DNA from: Candidatus Propionivibrio dominans
GTDB taxonomy: Bacteria; Pseudomonadota; Gammaproteobacteria; Burkholderiales; Rhodocyclaceae
Assembly (NCBI GenBank): GCA_016709335.1
Contig: JADJNC010000003.1
Span: 251,457-315,456, forward strand
Reading direction: 5' to 3'
Length of the DNA: 64,000 bases
Numbering within the stretch: position 1 is the first letter of the stretch; every line of letters starts with the position of its first letter. The notes beneath the pieces were generated by a model. That model saw only the letters and a list, made by a program, of their open reading frames with translations. It was not told where the DNA came from and searched no databases. Position numbers and translations under genes: made by a program. Of this stretch, positions 30,501 through 40,991 are shown in pieces.

Positions 30501-33500
30501 ACCAGGTGCGCTTTTTGCCCACCGGCAACTGGAATGGCACGCCGGGGCAACTGACGGTACGCCTGATCGATGCTTCGTCCGGAGCCGTAACCAGCGGGGC
30601 CGGGCCGAATCTTTCGGGAGCGGCCACCGGCGGCACGACGGCTTACTCGGACGCGGCCAATGCGGTGACCCTGAGTACCGTGGTCACGGCGGTCAATGAC
30701 GCCCCCCTCGCATCTGGCACGGCAACGCTCACCGCAATCAATGAAGACAGGGCCAACCCGCCAGGTGCTCTTGTTTCCGCCTTGATCACTGGCGCCAACT
30801 ATTCGGATGCCACCGACACAGTCGCCGGTGGCTCCTCGGCCACCGCGCTCGGCGGCATCGCCATCGTCGGCAATACCGCCAATGCCGCGACGCAAGGAAC
30901 CTGGCAGTATTCGACCAATGGCGGAACGTCGTGGACGGCGGTGCCGACTGGCGGTCTGGGCGATTCCAGCGCACTGGTGTTGCCGACGGCGGCAATGTTG
31001 CGCTTCGTCCCGGTCGCCAACTTCAACGGCACGCCCGGCGGTCTGTCGGTACGTCTGGCGGATTCCGTCCAGGTATTCAGCGCTTCGGCCGACATTTCCC
31101 CGGCCATCGGCAGCACCGGCACCTGGTCGGCGGCGAGCATTCCGGTCGCCACCACGGTCAACCCGATCAATGACGCGCCCACCATCACTGCATTGGCCGG
31201 AACTCCCGGGCTGACCGAACAGCAGGCCGCCCCGGTCCGGCTCGATGCCGACGGCAGTGTCAGCGTCTTCGACCAGGAACTGAACGTCAGCGGCAACAAC
31301 TGGAACCTGGCCACTCTGACCGTCCGCCGCAGTGGCACGGCGGCGGCATCCGATGTCTTCAGCTTCGTCGATGATTCGCCGACGGTCGGTGTCGGGGTCG
31401 AGACTGCGGGTGCCAACCTCGTTGTGGACGGCATCACCATCGGCACCTTCACCAATGTCGGCGGCTCTCTGGTGGTCACCTTCAATAGCAGCGCCACCGC
31501 CGCGCAGGTGGGAAAGGCCATGGGCGCGGTCGCCTATCGCAACACCTCCGACACTCCGCCGGCAAGCGTACAGATCAACTTCATTCTCAACGATGCCAAC
31601 AGCAATGTGACAGGCGGCGGGACGGCTGGCGGCGGACAGAACCAGGGTGGTGGTGGCCAGCTCAGCGCTCAAAGCTCGGTCACTGTTGCGATCACCCCGG
31701 TCAATGACACGCCGTCGATTGCCGGGCTGGATGCCACCCGGCCTGGCAATTACGTCGAAAACGGAACGGCCATCCAGATCGACAGCAACGCCCTTCTGGC
31801 TGACCCGGAACTGGATGCCACAAACTGGAACAAGGCAACGCTGAGCGTGGCCCGCAATGGCGGCGCCAATGCCGAGGATGTGTTCGCTGCGACCGGCACC
31901 TTGAGCCTGACGGGTACAGGCAGCGGCAATGTGCTGGTCTCCGGCGTCACTGTCGGTACCTATACCCAGACCGCCGGCACGATCATCATCACCTTCAACA
32001 CCAACGCCACCGCTGCCCGTGCAGACAGCGTCATGCGCGGCTTGACTTACCGAAACACCAGTGACGATCCACCCGCTTCCGTCACCCTGACTTACACGGT
32101 CAATGACCAGAACCCGAATATCACCGGCGGCGGCACGGCAGGCACCGGCGTCAACCAGGGCAATGGCGGACAGCTCATCGCCAGCAGCAACATCATCATC
32201 AACATCACCCGTGTCAACGATGCCCCGGTGCTTTCCGTTGCCCCCCGGCGGCCAGTTATACCGAGCAGGCAGCGCCGGTGGCTGTCGACGCCGCCCTTAA
32301 CCTCTCCGATGTCGATGACACGAACATGGCTGCGGCCAGCGTGACGATCAGTCCGGGGAGCTTTGTCACCGGCGATACTCTTGCCGTCGTTACTGCCGGC
32401 ACCAGCATCGTGGCCAATTACAATGCCTTGACCGGTGTGCTCACCCTGACCGGCACGGACAGTACGGCCCACTACCAGCAGGTGCTGCGTTCGCTGACTT
32501 TCAGCAGTACCAGCGATGACCCCACCATCAACACTACACGCCCCAGCCGCAACCTGACCTATTCGGTCACCGACGCAAATTCCGATGGCGCTGGCGCGCA
32601 AACCGCCACCAGTACGCGCACGGTCAGCATCTCGCCAGTCAATGACAAACCAACGCTGACCGGAACCGGCAGCACCCGCAGCTATACCGAGAATGCCGCG
32701 GTCGTTACGCTGGAACCGGCGCTCAGTCTGGCCGATGTGGACGACACCCAGATCGACCAGGCCGTCATCCGCGTCGGCAGCGGTTTCGTTGCCGGTGATC
32801 GGCTTAATTTCACCAATCAACTGGGCATCAGCGGCAGCTATAACGTGTTGACCGGAACCCTGACCCTGACCGGCACCACCACACTGGCAAACTACCAGGC
32901 CGCCTTGCGTTCGATCAGCTTCGACTCGACCTCGGACAACCCGGGTAGCGGCACGCGGACGATTGCGTGGACCGTGCGCGATGTCAATTCGGATGCCGCC
33001 GCCAATGGCCAGCAGACCTCGCTCGCCGGATCGACAAGCATCAACGTAACGCCGGTGAACGACAACCCGGTAGCGCTACTTGATGTCAACAGCATCGGCA
33101 AGGCGGCCGTAACGCCGGTCACCGGCAATGTCCTTGTCAATGATAGCGATGTTGATGGCGGAATTCTCAGCGTAAGCGGTCTGACCGGTGGCACCGTCGG
33201 CGTACCGCTGGTGCGTTCCAGCGGCACACTCACGGTCAATGCCGACGGCACTTACAGTTTTACCGTCAACACCGCCGACCCGGCTGTTGCCGCCCTGGGT
33301 GCGGGCGCCACACTGGTGGAGATTTACAACTACACCATTTCCGATGGCCAGGGCGGCAGCGCCACGGCGCAAATCAGGATCACCATCAACGGCGCCAATA
33401 ATCCGCCAGTCGCCACGGCCGACGCCAACAACATCAGCGAGGGCTCGGCCAGCGTCAGTGCGGCCGCCAGCGGCGTGCTGGTCAACGATAGCGATCTGAA

Positions 33501-36500
33501 CGGCGACACACTCAGCGTTACGGGGATCGCCGCCGGTGCCAGCCAGCCACCTGCCAGCGCCATGCCGGTACCCGGCGGCGGTGCCAGTGCCAGCGGCACT
33601 TATGGCGCACTGTTGCTTAACCCGGACGGCAGCTATACCTACACGCTGGACAACAGCAAACCCGCCGTGAATGCCCTGGCCGTCGGCGAAAGCCTGACCG
33701 ACACCTTCACTTACTTCATCAGTGACGGCAAAGGCGGTACGGCCAGTGCCAATGTGGTGATTACCATCAATGGCACCAACGACGGGCCGGATGCGGTAAA
33801 CGATGCGTCCAGCCTGCCGGCCAATTCGCCCGGAGTGACCGGCAACGCACTGGGCAATGACAGCGACCCGGATACGAGAGACAGCTTGACAGTGAGTGCA
33901 GTCAATGGCGCACCAGCCAGCGTCGGTTTGCAGGTGGTCGGCACCTACGGCAGCATCACGGTCAACGCCAATGGCAGTTATACCTTTACCCCCAACACCA
34001 CAACGGCCAAGGCGCTGGCTGCCGGACAAACCGCCACCGATAGTTTCACCTATACGATCAGCGATGGGCATGGCGGCACCGACACCGCCACCATCACCAT
34101 TACCCTGTCCGGCGTTAACGATGCCCCCGTTGCCCGGCCTGACATCAATACCCTGACCGAGGATCAGGCCAGCGCTACGGGCAATGTATTGACCGGTGCC
34201 CGCGTTACCGGCGGCGGCATTGCGAGCACGGTGGCGGCGAGTGCCGACAGCGACCCGGACACCACCGATGCGCTCAGCGTAACCGGCGTACAATCCTCCA
34301 CCGGCAGCGTCGGCGCAGTCGGCAGCCCGTTGACCGGCGTCTTCGGTACCGTCACGCTCAATGCCGACGGCAGCTACAGCTACGCGCTGGATACGGCCAG
34401 TGCCGCCGTGCAGGCGCTGAAGCCCGGTGAAATTGCGCACGAGACCTATACCTACAGCATCAGCGACAGCAAGGGCGGAACCGCCACGACGACGCTGGAC
34501 ATCGAAATCGTTGGTCTGAACGACCCGCCAGTTGCCGGCGATGACAACTACGACACGGTAGATACGGCAGGGTTTCCCGGCGGCACCCCGATTTCCGGCA
34601 ATGTACTGATCAACGACAGCGATCCGGATGCCGGCGATACGCTGACCGTCACCGCAGTTACCGGAACGGCAGCAGGCACTGTGGGTGGAGGTACGCCGGG
34701 TACTTTCGGAATACTGACACTCAATGCCAATGGTACCTTCACGTATAACGTCGATACCTCCGACCCGGTGGTGCAGTCGCTGCTCACCGGAGCATCGCTC
34801 ACCGATACCTACACCTACACCGTCAGCGATGGTCATGGCGGGTTCGCTACCGCCACCGTTACCTTCACCATCCACGGCACCAACGATGCACCAAGCGCGC
34901 TCAACGATACCAATCTGATCTCGGAAGACCAGCCGATGGCCAGCGGCAATGTCATCAGCGGATCGCGGGTGACGGGGAGCGGCGGCGTCACCAACAACGA
35001 TCCTGGAGCCAAAGACACTGACCCGGACGGCGACCTGCTGACCGTGACGGGAATCCGTCATGCCGATCCTCTGCTGCCTGCCGGGGCCATCGGTGCACCT
35101 TTCGCCGGCGACTATGGGACGTTGAACATCGGCGCGGCGGGAGACTATACCTACACGTTGGACAACGGCAATGCCGCCGTGCAGGCGCTCAAGGCCGGTG
35201 AAACGCGTAGTGAGCTTTTCGTCTACACCGTCAATGACGGGCGTGGCAGCTTTGTCGACGCCACCATCACCATTGTCATTACCGGCGTCAACGACGCACC
35301 CGTGGCTGTAGCGGACACCAACAGCATTAGCGAAGACTCAGGCGTGGCGGCTACCGGCAATGTGTTGCCCAACGACACTGACATCGACCATGGTGCACTG
35401 CTTAACGTATCCGGTGTTGTCGCAGGAACGGCAACCAGCGCGCCATCGGGCAATCTGGGCAGTGGAGTAGCGGGCAGCTTTGGCACCCTGACACTGAATG
35501 CCGACGGCAGCTACAGCTACGCACTCGCCAACACCAACCCTGCAGTGCAGGCACTGGCTGCCGGCGCCACCACCACCGATACATTTACTTATGCCGTCAC
35601 CGACGATCAGGGGGCAACAAGCTTCACCACGTTGACCATCACGATTCACGGTCTCAACGATGCACCGGTCGCCGCCCCCGACGTACTTGTCATCAGCGCC
35701 GGCGACACGCTGGTCAGTGGCGATCTTACGCCGGGTACGCCGGGTCAGGATGTTGACGTTGACGGCGGCACCATCACCGTCATCGGATTTTCCAACGCCA
35801 ATGGCGTGACCGGCAGCGTGGGCAGCGGCAGCACGCTGGCCGCTGCCTTGCCCGGTCTTTACGGCAGCCTGCAAGTCGCCGCAGACGGCAGCCATAGCTA
35901 CACGCTGGACAACACCAATCCTGTTGTTCTGGCGCTCAAAGCGGGCCAGAGCGCGACTGAAACCTATACCTATACCATCAGCGACGTGCAAGGCGGCTAT
36001 GCCAGCAGCACGTTGACCATCACCATCACGGGTCGCAACGATCCTCCCATCGCGGTGAATGACGGGGTTTTTGTCACCAATGAGGATACGCCGCTCAACA
36101 ACATAGTCGTCCTCACCAACGATTCCGACCCGGACGGCGATCCGCTCACGGTGATCGGCGCATCGAGCGCCAACGGGGTAGTAAGCATCAACCTGGACGG
36201 TACCTTGAATTTTGTACCCGCTGCCAACTTCAACGGACTGGCGACCATCACCTACACCATCAGCGATGGTAATGGGGGAACCAGCACGGCAACCGTGAGC
36301 ATCAGCGTCAGCCCGGTGAATGACCCGCCGCTGGCGACGGATGACCGTGGCAACTCTCCCAGTGGTCGACCACTGGTCATTCGTGTGCTGGATAACGACC
36401 GCGATCCGGATGGCGATCCCCTGACGATCACCAGCATCGCCGGCGTCGCTGTTGTTCCGGGCAGTACGGTGACCCTACCCTCGGGCAAAGTCACGCTCAA

Positions 36501-37239
36501 CGCCGATGGCACACTAAGTTTTGTTCCCAACCCCGGTTTCAAGGGCGATGTGCTGTTCCCGTACGAGATCAGCGATGGTCATGGCGGTACGGCAATGGCC
36601 AACGTTATCATCACCGTCGCCGCTGCTGTTGACGTCTTTCCGACAGCGCCAATGCCGTTAACTCCGCTCTGGATTGCGCCGCCCACTGAAATCAACCCGA
36701 TACCTTTTTCTCCGGCGGTATTCGTCAGCGAGGTCGTGCAAGGCTTCCAGGGGGATCGGGCAGCCACCGATCCGTTTGCCTTCAGCGATCCCAGAGCGGT
36801 CCGCTACGGGGAAATTGAAAGCCAATCGATCGGTGACGGCCTCGGCTTCGATCCGGCCCTGTTCGTACAGCATGCCGTCCGCGCCTCGCAACTCGAAGGC
36901 GCCTTTCTGGACAATGTGGTCGACGGTCGCACGATCCGGATCAACCTGAGTAGCGAGCGACTGATTCCGACACCGGAACTGGCCCTGCCCAACGCTGGTC
37001 TGATCGCGCTGCAAACGCCAGTCGCAGATCGGGTCAGCGAACCGGGACGGGAGGTACAGGCACTGGCATTGACGCGTCTCCCTGTCGCGCCAGGCCATCT
37101 GATCACCGGCAGCGAGCAGCCTGCTCCGACACATCGCGCTGCGCCGTCCTTCTCAGAGCAATTGCGCCGTTCCGGAAGCAGAACTTCCGTCGCTGGCCGC
37201 GATACCCTGCACTCCATTCGAGCACGCCCCCACGTTTGA
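24540..37239 (+). CDS. Giant DUF4347/cadherin-like/VCBS repeat surface protein, two frameshifts
   Basis: Three consecutive open parts (24540-24801, ~24800-32249, ~32249-37239) form one gene if one base is restored in each of two C-runs (CCCC near 24798 and CCCCCC at 32244-32249); the total then divides exactly into 4,234 codons. Order: LEPR-type motif ALEPRVMFDAAAA (residues ~28-40); DUF4347 (24812-25310, VVDSRVADYQ to GGNWVLEQQTG); many cadherin-like repeats with GTLKLNGV, FTQADI and LVYTHDGSE signatures (25320-33060); about eight VCBS repeats (33060-36050) with GNVLVNDSD and ATDTFTYTISDG; two further Ig/cadherin-like units; and a ~190-residue unique C-terminus without RTX nonapeptides. It is an adhesin-like export substrate, the first gene of a five-gene operon. 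The stop shares a base with the next start. Confidence 0.85.
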
Positions 37240-38795
37240 TGTCAGAATCGACTAATCACATGACCCTGACCGCCATGAGCCAATCTCAAAAAAAGCCATT
37301 TTCCTCACCACTCCGATGGCTGACCCTGTGCAGCCTCCCGCTACTGCTGGCCAGTTGTGGGACAATCACGCCCCAGGCCTACTCCACCGCCGAAATCCGC
37401 GAGCGTGTCGTCCAGGATCGTCAGGCCATGTATGCCGATCAGGAGCCGATTACCGCGCCCATCACCTTCCATGAAGCCACTGCACGAGCGCTCAAGTACA
37501 ACCTCGACTACCGTCTCAAACTTATGGAAGGCGCGCTGTCGAGAAGCCTGCTCGAGGTATCCACCTTCGAGATGTTGCCCCGCCTGGTCGCCGGAGCGGG
37601 TTACCTGACGCGCAACAATGACTCTGGCGGCGTTTCTGTCGGCATCGAGACCGGGCTTGTAACCCTGAGTCCTTCGACCTCGCAGGAACGGGATCGAACG
37701 ATCGCCAATCTGACCTTTTCATGGAATGCGCTGGACTTCGGAGTTTCCTACTATCGCGCCCAGCAAAAGGCCGACCAGGTGCTGATGGCCGAGGAACGCC
37801 GGCGCAAGGTAGCCCAGAATGTGCAACAGGATGTCCGCAACAGCTATTGGCGCGCCCTCGGAGCGCAAAAGCTCCTGGGCCGGGTCGATGCCCTGCTGCT
37901 GCGTGTGAATAAGGCGCTGAAACGCGCCAGGCAGGTGGAAAAGGAAGGATTGATGCCGCAGCCCCAGGTGCTGGCCTATCAGCGCGCCCTGCTCGATGCG
38001 GTGAACCTCCTGACCCTGCGCCGCCAGGATCTTGAGCTGGCCCGCGCGGAACTGACTGCCCTCATGTCGGTGCCGCCGGGAACCCCCTACACCCTGGCCG
38101 AAGAAAAAGAACACGCCCTGCCCCCGGTTCCCACCAACTTCGACGAACTTGAACTCATGGCTCTGGAAAAGCGACCCGAGATCATGGAAGAGTGGTATCG
38201 CAGGCGGGTCACCGAAAACGACATCAAGGCCGCCAAGTTGCTGTTGTGGCCTAACCTCGGCATTGAAACCGGCCCCGTATACGACTCCAACAAATATGCC
38301 TACAACAACAACTGGTATGAAACCGGGGTTCGTCTATCCTGGAACATTCTCAAACTGCTGCAGTGGCCGGCTCTGGACAAAGCCCAGAGAGACCAGAACC
38401 AGACCGATGACATGCGCCGAATGGCCCTTTCGATGGCCGTACTTACCCAGGTTCGCGTTGGTGTCCAGCGTTACGGCCTGGCCTTGTCGGAACTGGAATT
38501 TGCCGAGGAAAGCCTGCGTGTAGACCAGCGCCTGCTGAGTTTTTCCCAGGCCGCTGCAAAAACGCAGTTCGACTCCGAACTGGAAGTCATCCGCGCCGAG
38601 GCCCGCGCCCTGCTCGCGGAATACCAGCGTTACGCGTCCTACTCAAACGCCCAGGCGGCCTGGGGACGTCTGTATAACTCGGTGGGTCTCGACGCGTTGC
38701 CGCAAACCCTGGACAATCATGACATCAAGACCCTGGGCAGCACGATGGAGAAGACCATGAATGAGGTTCAATCCACTCTGTTCAGGAATCAATGA
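37239..38795 (+). CDS. TolC-family outer membrane lipoprotein of the adhesin operon
   Basis: 518 residues from the ATG at 37239, which shares its A with the adhesin stop (TGATG). A hydrophobic segment (RWLTLCSLPLLLASC, ~26-40) ends in a lipobox cysteine, so the protein is probably lipid-anchored like NodT/CusC-type factors. Two OEP repeats are visible (FHEATARALKYNLDYRLKLM; YETGVRLSWNILKLLQWPAL). Downstream starts at Met8 or Met13 would give a more normal signal length. It would form the outer-membrane channel for export of the giant protein. Confidence 0.85.
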   Translation: MSESTNHMTLTAMSQSQKKPFSSPLRWLTLCSLPLLLASCGTITPQAYSTAEIRERVVQDRQAMYADQEPITAPITFHEATARALKYNLDYRLKLMEGALSRSLLEVSTFEMLPRLVAGAGYLTRNNDSGGVSVGIETGLVTLSPSTSQERDRTIANLTFSWNALDFGVSYYRAQQKADQVLMAEERRRKVAQNVQQDVRNSYWRALGAQKLLGRVDALLLRVNKALKRARQVEKEGLMPQPQVLAYQRALLDAVNLLTLRRQDLELARAELTALMSVPPGTPYTLAEEKEHALPPVPTNFDELELMALEKRPEIMEEWYRRRVTENDIKAAKLLLWPNLGIETGPVYDSNKYAYNNNWYETGVRLSWNILKLLQWPALDKAQRDQNQTDDMRRMALSMAVLTQVRVGVQRYGLALSELEFAEESLRVDQRLLSFSQAAAKTQFDSELEVIRAEARALLAEYQRYASYSNAQAAWGRLYNSVGLDALPQTLDNHDIKTLGSTMEKTMNEVQSTLFRNQ

Positions 38796-38855
38796 TGCCA
38801 AAAGCGTACTGCGCAGAGCAAAGCCGTATCATTCCGATATCCTGTTGATCGTCCC

Positions 38856-39599
38856 ATGACCTTGACTCCAGCCATCAGGCTTCTCCTTGCAGCGACCGTT
38901 CTGTCCTCACTTTCCGTGTCTGCACAAACCCAGGCACCTGCAGTCAACTCCAATCCGATTCGGGTTTTGCTCAGCCCGGAACTGGAAACCACGCTGATTT
39001 CCCAGATGGTGGGGCGCATTTCAGCGCTGAATGCTTCTCTGGGCGCCGCCGTAGCCAAAGGCAAGCCGATTGTCGTCTTCGATTGCGGCGAAGCCAGTGC
39101 CAAACTGCAAATGGCCCAGGCCGAATATGCCTCCGCCCGGGAAACCCTGGAAACAAAGAACCGCCTGCGCAAGCTTGAAGCCGCCGGCGACATGGAGGTT
39201 GCCCTGGCCGTCGCCGCCGCCGATCGGGGCAGGGCGGCGATCGCCGTCTCCCGCGCCCAAGTGGCGCAATGTACGGTGCTCGCTCCATTCTCTGGGCGCA
39301 TCGTTAAGCTGTACGTCAAGCCGTATCAGGGGGTCAACGTCGGCAGCCCGCTACTTGAGATGGTCAGCGACGGCCCTCTCAAACTGCGCCTCAACGTTCC
39401 TTCAAAACTCCTGCGTACCCTGCGCGTCGGCACCACTTTTGAAGTGGACATTGATGAGACCGGCAAAACCTATCCGGCCAGCGTCACGGCGATCAACGCC
39501 AGGGTAGACGCTGTGGCACAAACGGTTGAACTGGAAGCGCGCATCGACAGCCGCCCCGGCGAACTGCTGGCCGGGATGACCGGCATTGCCCGCTTCTAG
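38856..39599 (+). CDS. Small periplasmic adaptor (HlyD/RND type)
   Basis: 247 residues with a cleavable signal peptide (LLLAATVLSSLSVSAQTQA). It has the adaptor core: lipoyl halves around GRISALNASLGAAVAKGKPI and VLAPFSGRIVKLYVKPYQGV, a short helical hairpin between them (LQMAQAEYASARETLETKNR), and a beta-barrel with VGSPLLEMVSD and LLAGMTGIARF. It lacks the membrane-proximal domain of longer adaptors and has no transmembrane anchor. Sixty bases separate it from the TolC-like gene. One of three adaptor-like proteins in the operon. Confidence 0.82.
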   Translation: MTLTPAIRLLLAATVLSSLSVSAQTQAPAVNSNPIRVLLSPELETTLISQMVGRISALNASLGAAVAKGKPIVVFDCGEASAKLQMAQAEYASARETLETKNRLRKLEAAGDMEVALAVAAADRGRAAIAVSRAQVAQCTVLAPFSGRIVKLYVKPYQGVNVGSPLLEMVSDGPLKLRLNVPSKLLRTLRVGTTFEVDIDETGKTYPASVTAINARVDAVAQTVELEARIDSRPGELLAGMTGIARF

Positions 39600-39629
39600 C
39601 GCAGACCGTGACCCTTGTCGACTCAAGGT

Positions 39630-40991
39630 ATGACCCTCTTCACTGAAGGCTCACTGGCCGACCTCGTCGTCGACCTCGAAGCCCGCGCCCGCGCCACCAA
39701 TTCCGTCTCCGAACTTGGCTTTTCGCTGGCCAATGACACTTACACCCTGCTCGGTTTCCGCCAGGCACTGGTGTTCGAGGGCGGTGGCGATGACAGTCGC
39801 TTGCTCACTGTTTCCGGCCTCGCCCGCCCGACGGAAGACAGCCCTTATCTGGTCTGGCTACGCCGCACCTGGCCGTGGTTGCGACAGCAACTGGAGGCCA
39901 ATCCGGGCTGGTTCACCCCGTCGAGCGAAGCGTTCAATGCAGCCAATGCACCTGCCGGCGTTATGGACGGATGGAGCGAATGGTGGCCGGCCGGCATCTT
40001 CGCTGTGCCTCTGCAGCGCCGTAGCGGTGAGACCTTGGGCTGGGTGTGCTTTCTGCTCGATCAAGCGCCGGCTGAACACCAGACAAAGGCCCTGGCGCAG
40101 CTTGCCCGGAGCTGGAGCTACTGCTGGGAAATGCTGGCCGGGAATCCCCGACCCTCCTGGAAAATCCGCTGGCAGAAGTTGAGCAGCAGACAGCGGCGCA
40201 TGATGGCACTGGCGCTCGGGCTGTTCCTCCTGTTCCCGATCCGCCAGAGCGCGCTGGCACCGGCAGAAGTTATCGCTCTCGACGCGGTTGCCGTCACCTC
40301 GCCACTCGACGGCGTGGTCAAGAGCATTCATGTTCGCCCCAACCAGGCCGTCACAGCGGGGCAACTCCTTTTTTCGCTCGATGACACGACCTTGCGTAAC
40401 CGCCTGGATGTGGGCCAGAAATCCCTGGCCGTCGCCGATGCCGAATTGCAGGCGACCACACAGAAAGCCTTCGACACCCCGCAAAGCAAGGGCGACCTGG
40501 CGCTGTTGAGCGGCCGCGTGCATGAAAAGCGGGCCGAACTGGCCGCTGTGCAAACCCAGTTGGCACGTATCGACGTGCTGGCCGGCCACGAGGGTATTGC
40601 GGTTTTCGGCGACCCCGATGACTGGCTGGGTCGCCCCGTCAGCACCGGGGAACGCATCATGCTGCTGGCCAACCCTGAAAAACCCGGCGTTCTTGTCCAT
40701 CTGCCGGTAGCCGACGCGATTGCCCTGAATGTTGGCGCTGCGCTCAAACTCTTCCTGACCGTGATGCCGCTTTCTCCGCTCGACGCCAGGATCACGGAAA
40801 CCAGCTACCAGGCCGTGCTGTCTCCCGAAGGCGTGGCCAGTTACCGGCTGCGCGCCGTTTTTGAAGATGCGCAGCAGAATGTCCGCATCGGCCTGCGCGG
40901 AACAGCCAAGGTCTATGGCGGCTGGGTGTGCATGGGCTACTACCTTCTGCGTCGTCCGCTGGCTACGCTGCGCGAGTGGAGCGGTTGGTGA
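39630..40991 (+). CDS. GAF-like domain fused to a membrane-anchored HlyD-type adaptor
   Basis: 453 residues from the ATG at 39630, preceded by AAGG; a TTG five codons earlier is possible. Residues ~10-165 read like a GAF domain (SELGFSLANDTYTLLGFRQA, IFAVPLQRRSGETLGWVCFL). A basic stretch and one helix (MMALALGLFLLFPI, ~190-207) follow, then a lipoyl motif (VTSPLDGVVKSIHVRPNQAV) and barrel. The helical hairpin is short. The topology puts the GAF domain in the cytoplasm and the adaptor in the periplasm. Its TGA overlaps the GTG start of the next gene (GTGA), so translation is coupled. Confidence 0.78.
   Translation: MTLFTEGSLADLVVDLEARARATNSVSELGFSLANDTYTLLGFRQALVFEGGGDDSRLLTVSGLARPTEDSPYLVWLRRTWPWLRQQLEANPGWFTPSSEAFNAANAPAGVMDGWSEWWPAGIFAVPLQRRSGETLGWVCFLLDQAPAEHQTKALAQLARSWSYCWEMLAGNPRPSWKIRWQKLSSRQRRMMALALGLFLLFPIRQSALAPAEVIALDAVAVTSPLDGVVKSIHVRPNQAVTAGQLLFSLDDTTLRNRLDVGQKSLAVADAELQATTQKAFDTPQSKGDLALLSGRVHEKRAELAAVQTQLARIDVLAGHEGIAVFGDPDDWLGRPVSTGERIMLLANPEKPGVLVHLPVADAIALNVGAALKLFLTVMPLSPLDARITETSYQAVLSPEGVASYRLRAVFEDAQQNVRIGLRGTAKVYGGWVCMGYYLLRRPLATLREWSGW

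Noticed and set aside
29744..31672. 642-codon minus-strand open frame inside the adhesin
   Set aside because: Same reason; the plus strand encodes clear cadherin-like repeats here.
33076..35061. 661-codon open frame on the minus strand opposite the adhesin VCBS repeats
   Set aside because: It mirrors the repeat structure of the plus-strand gene, has Gly/Asp/Arg-rich nonsense composition and no start signals; it is a by-product of codon bias in the repeats.
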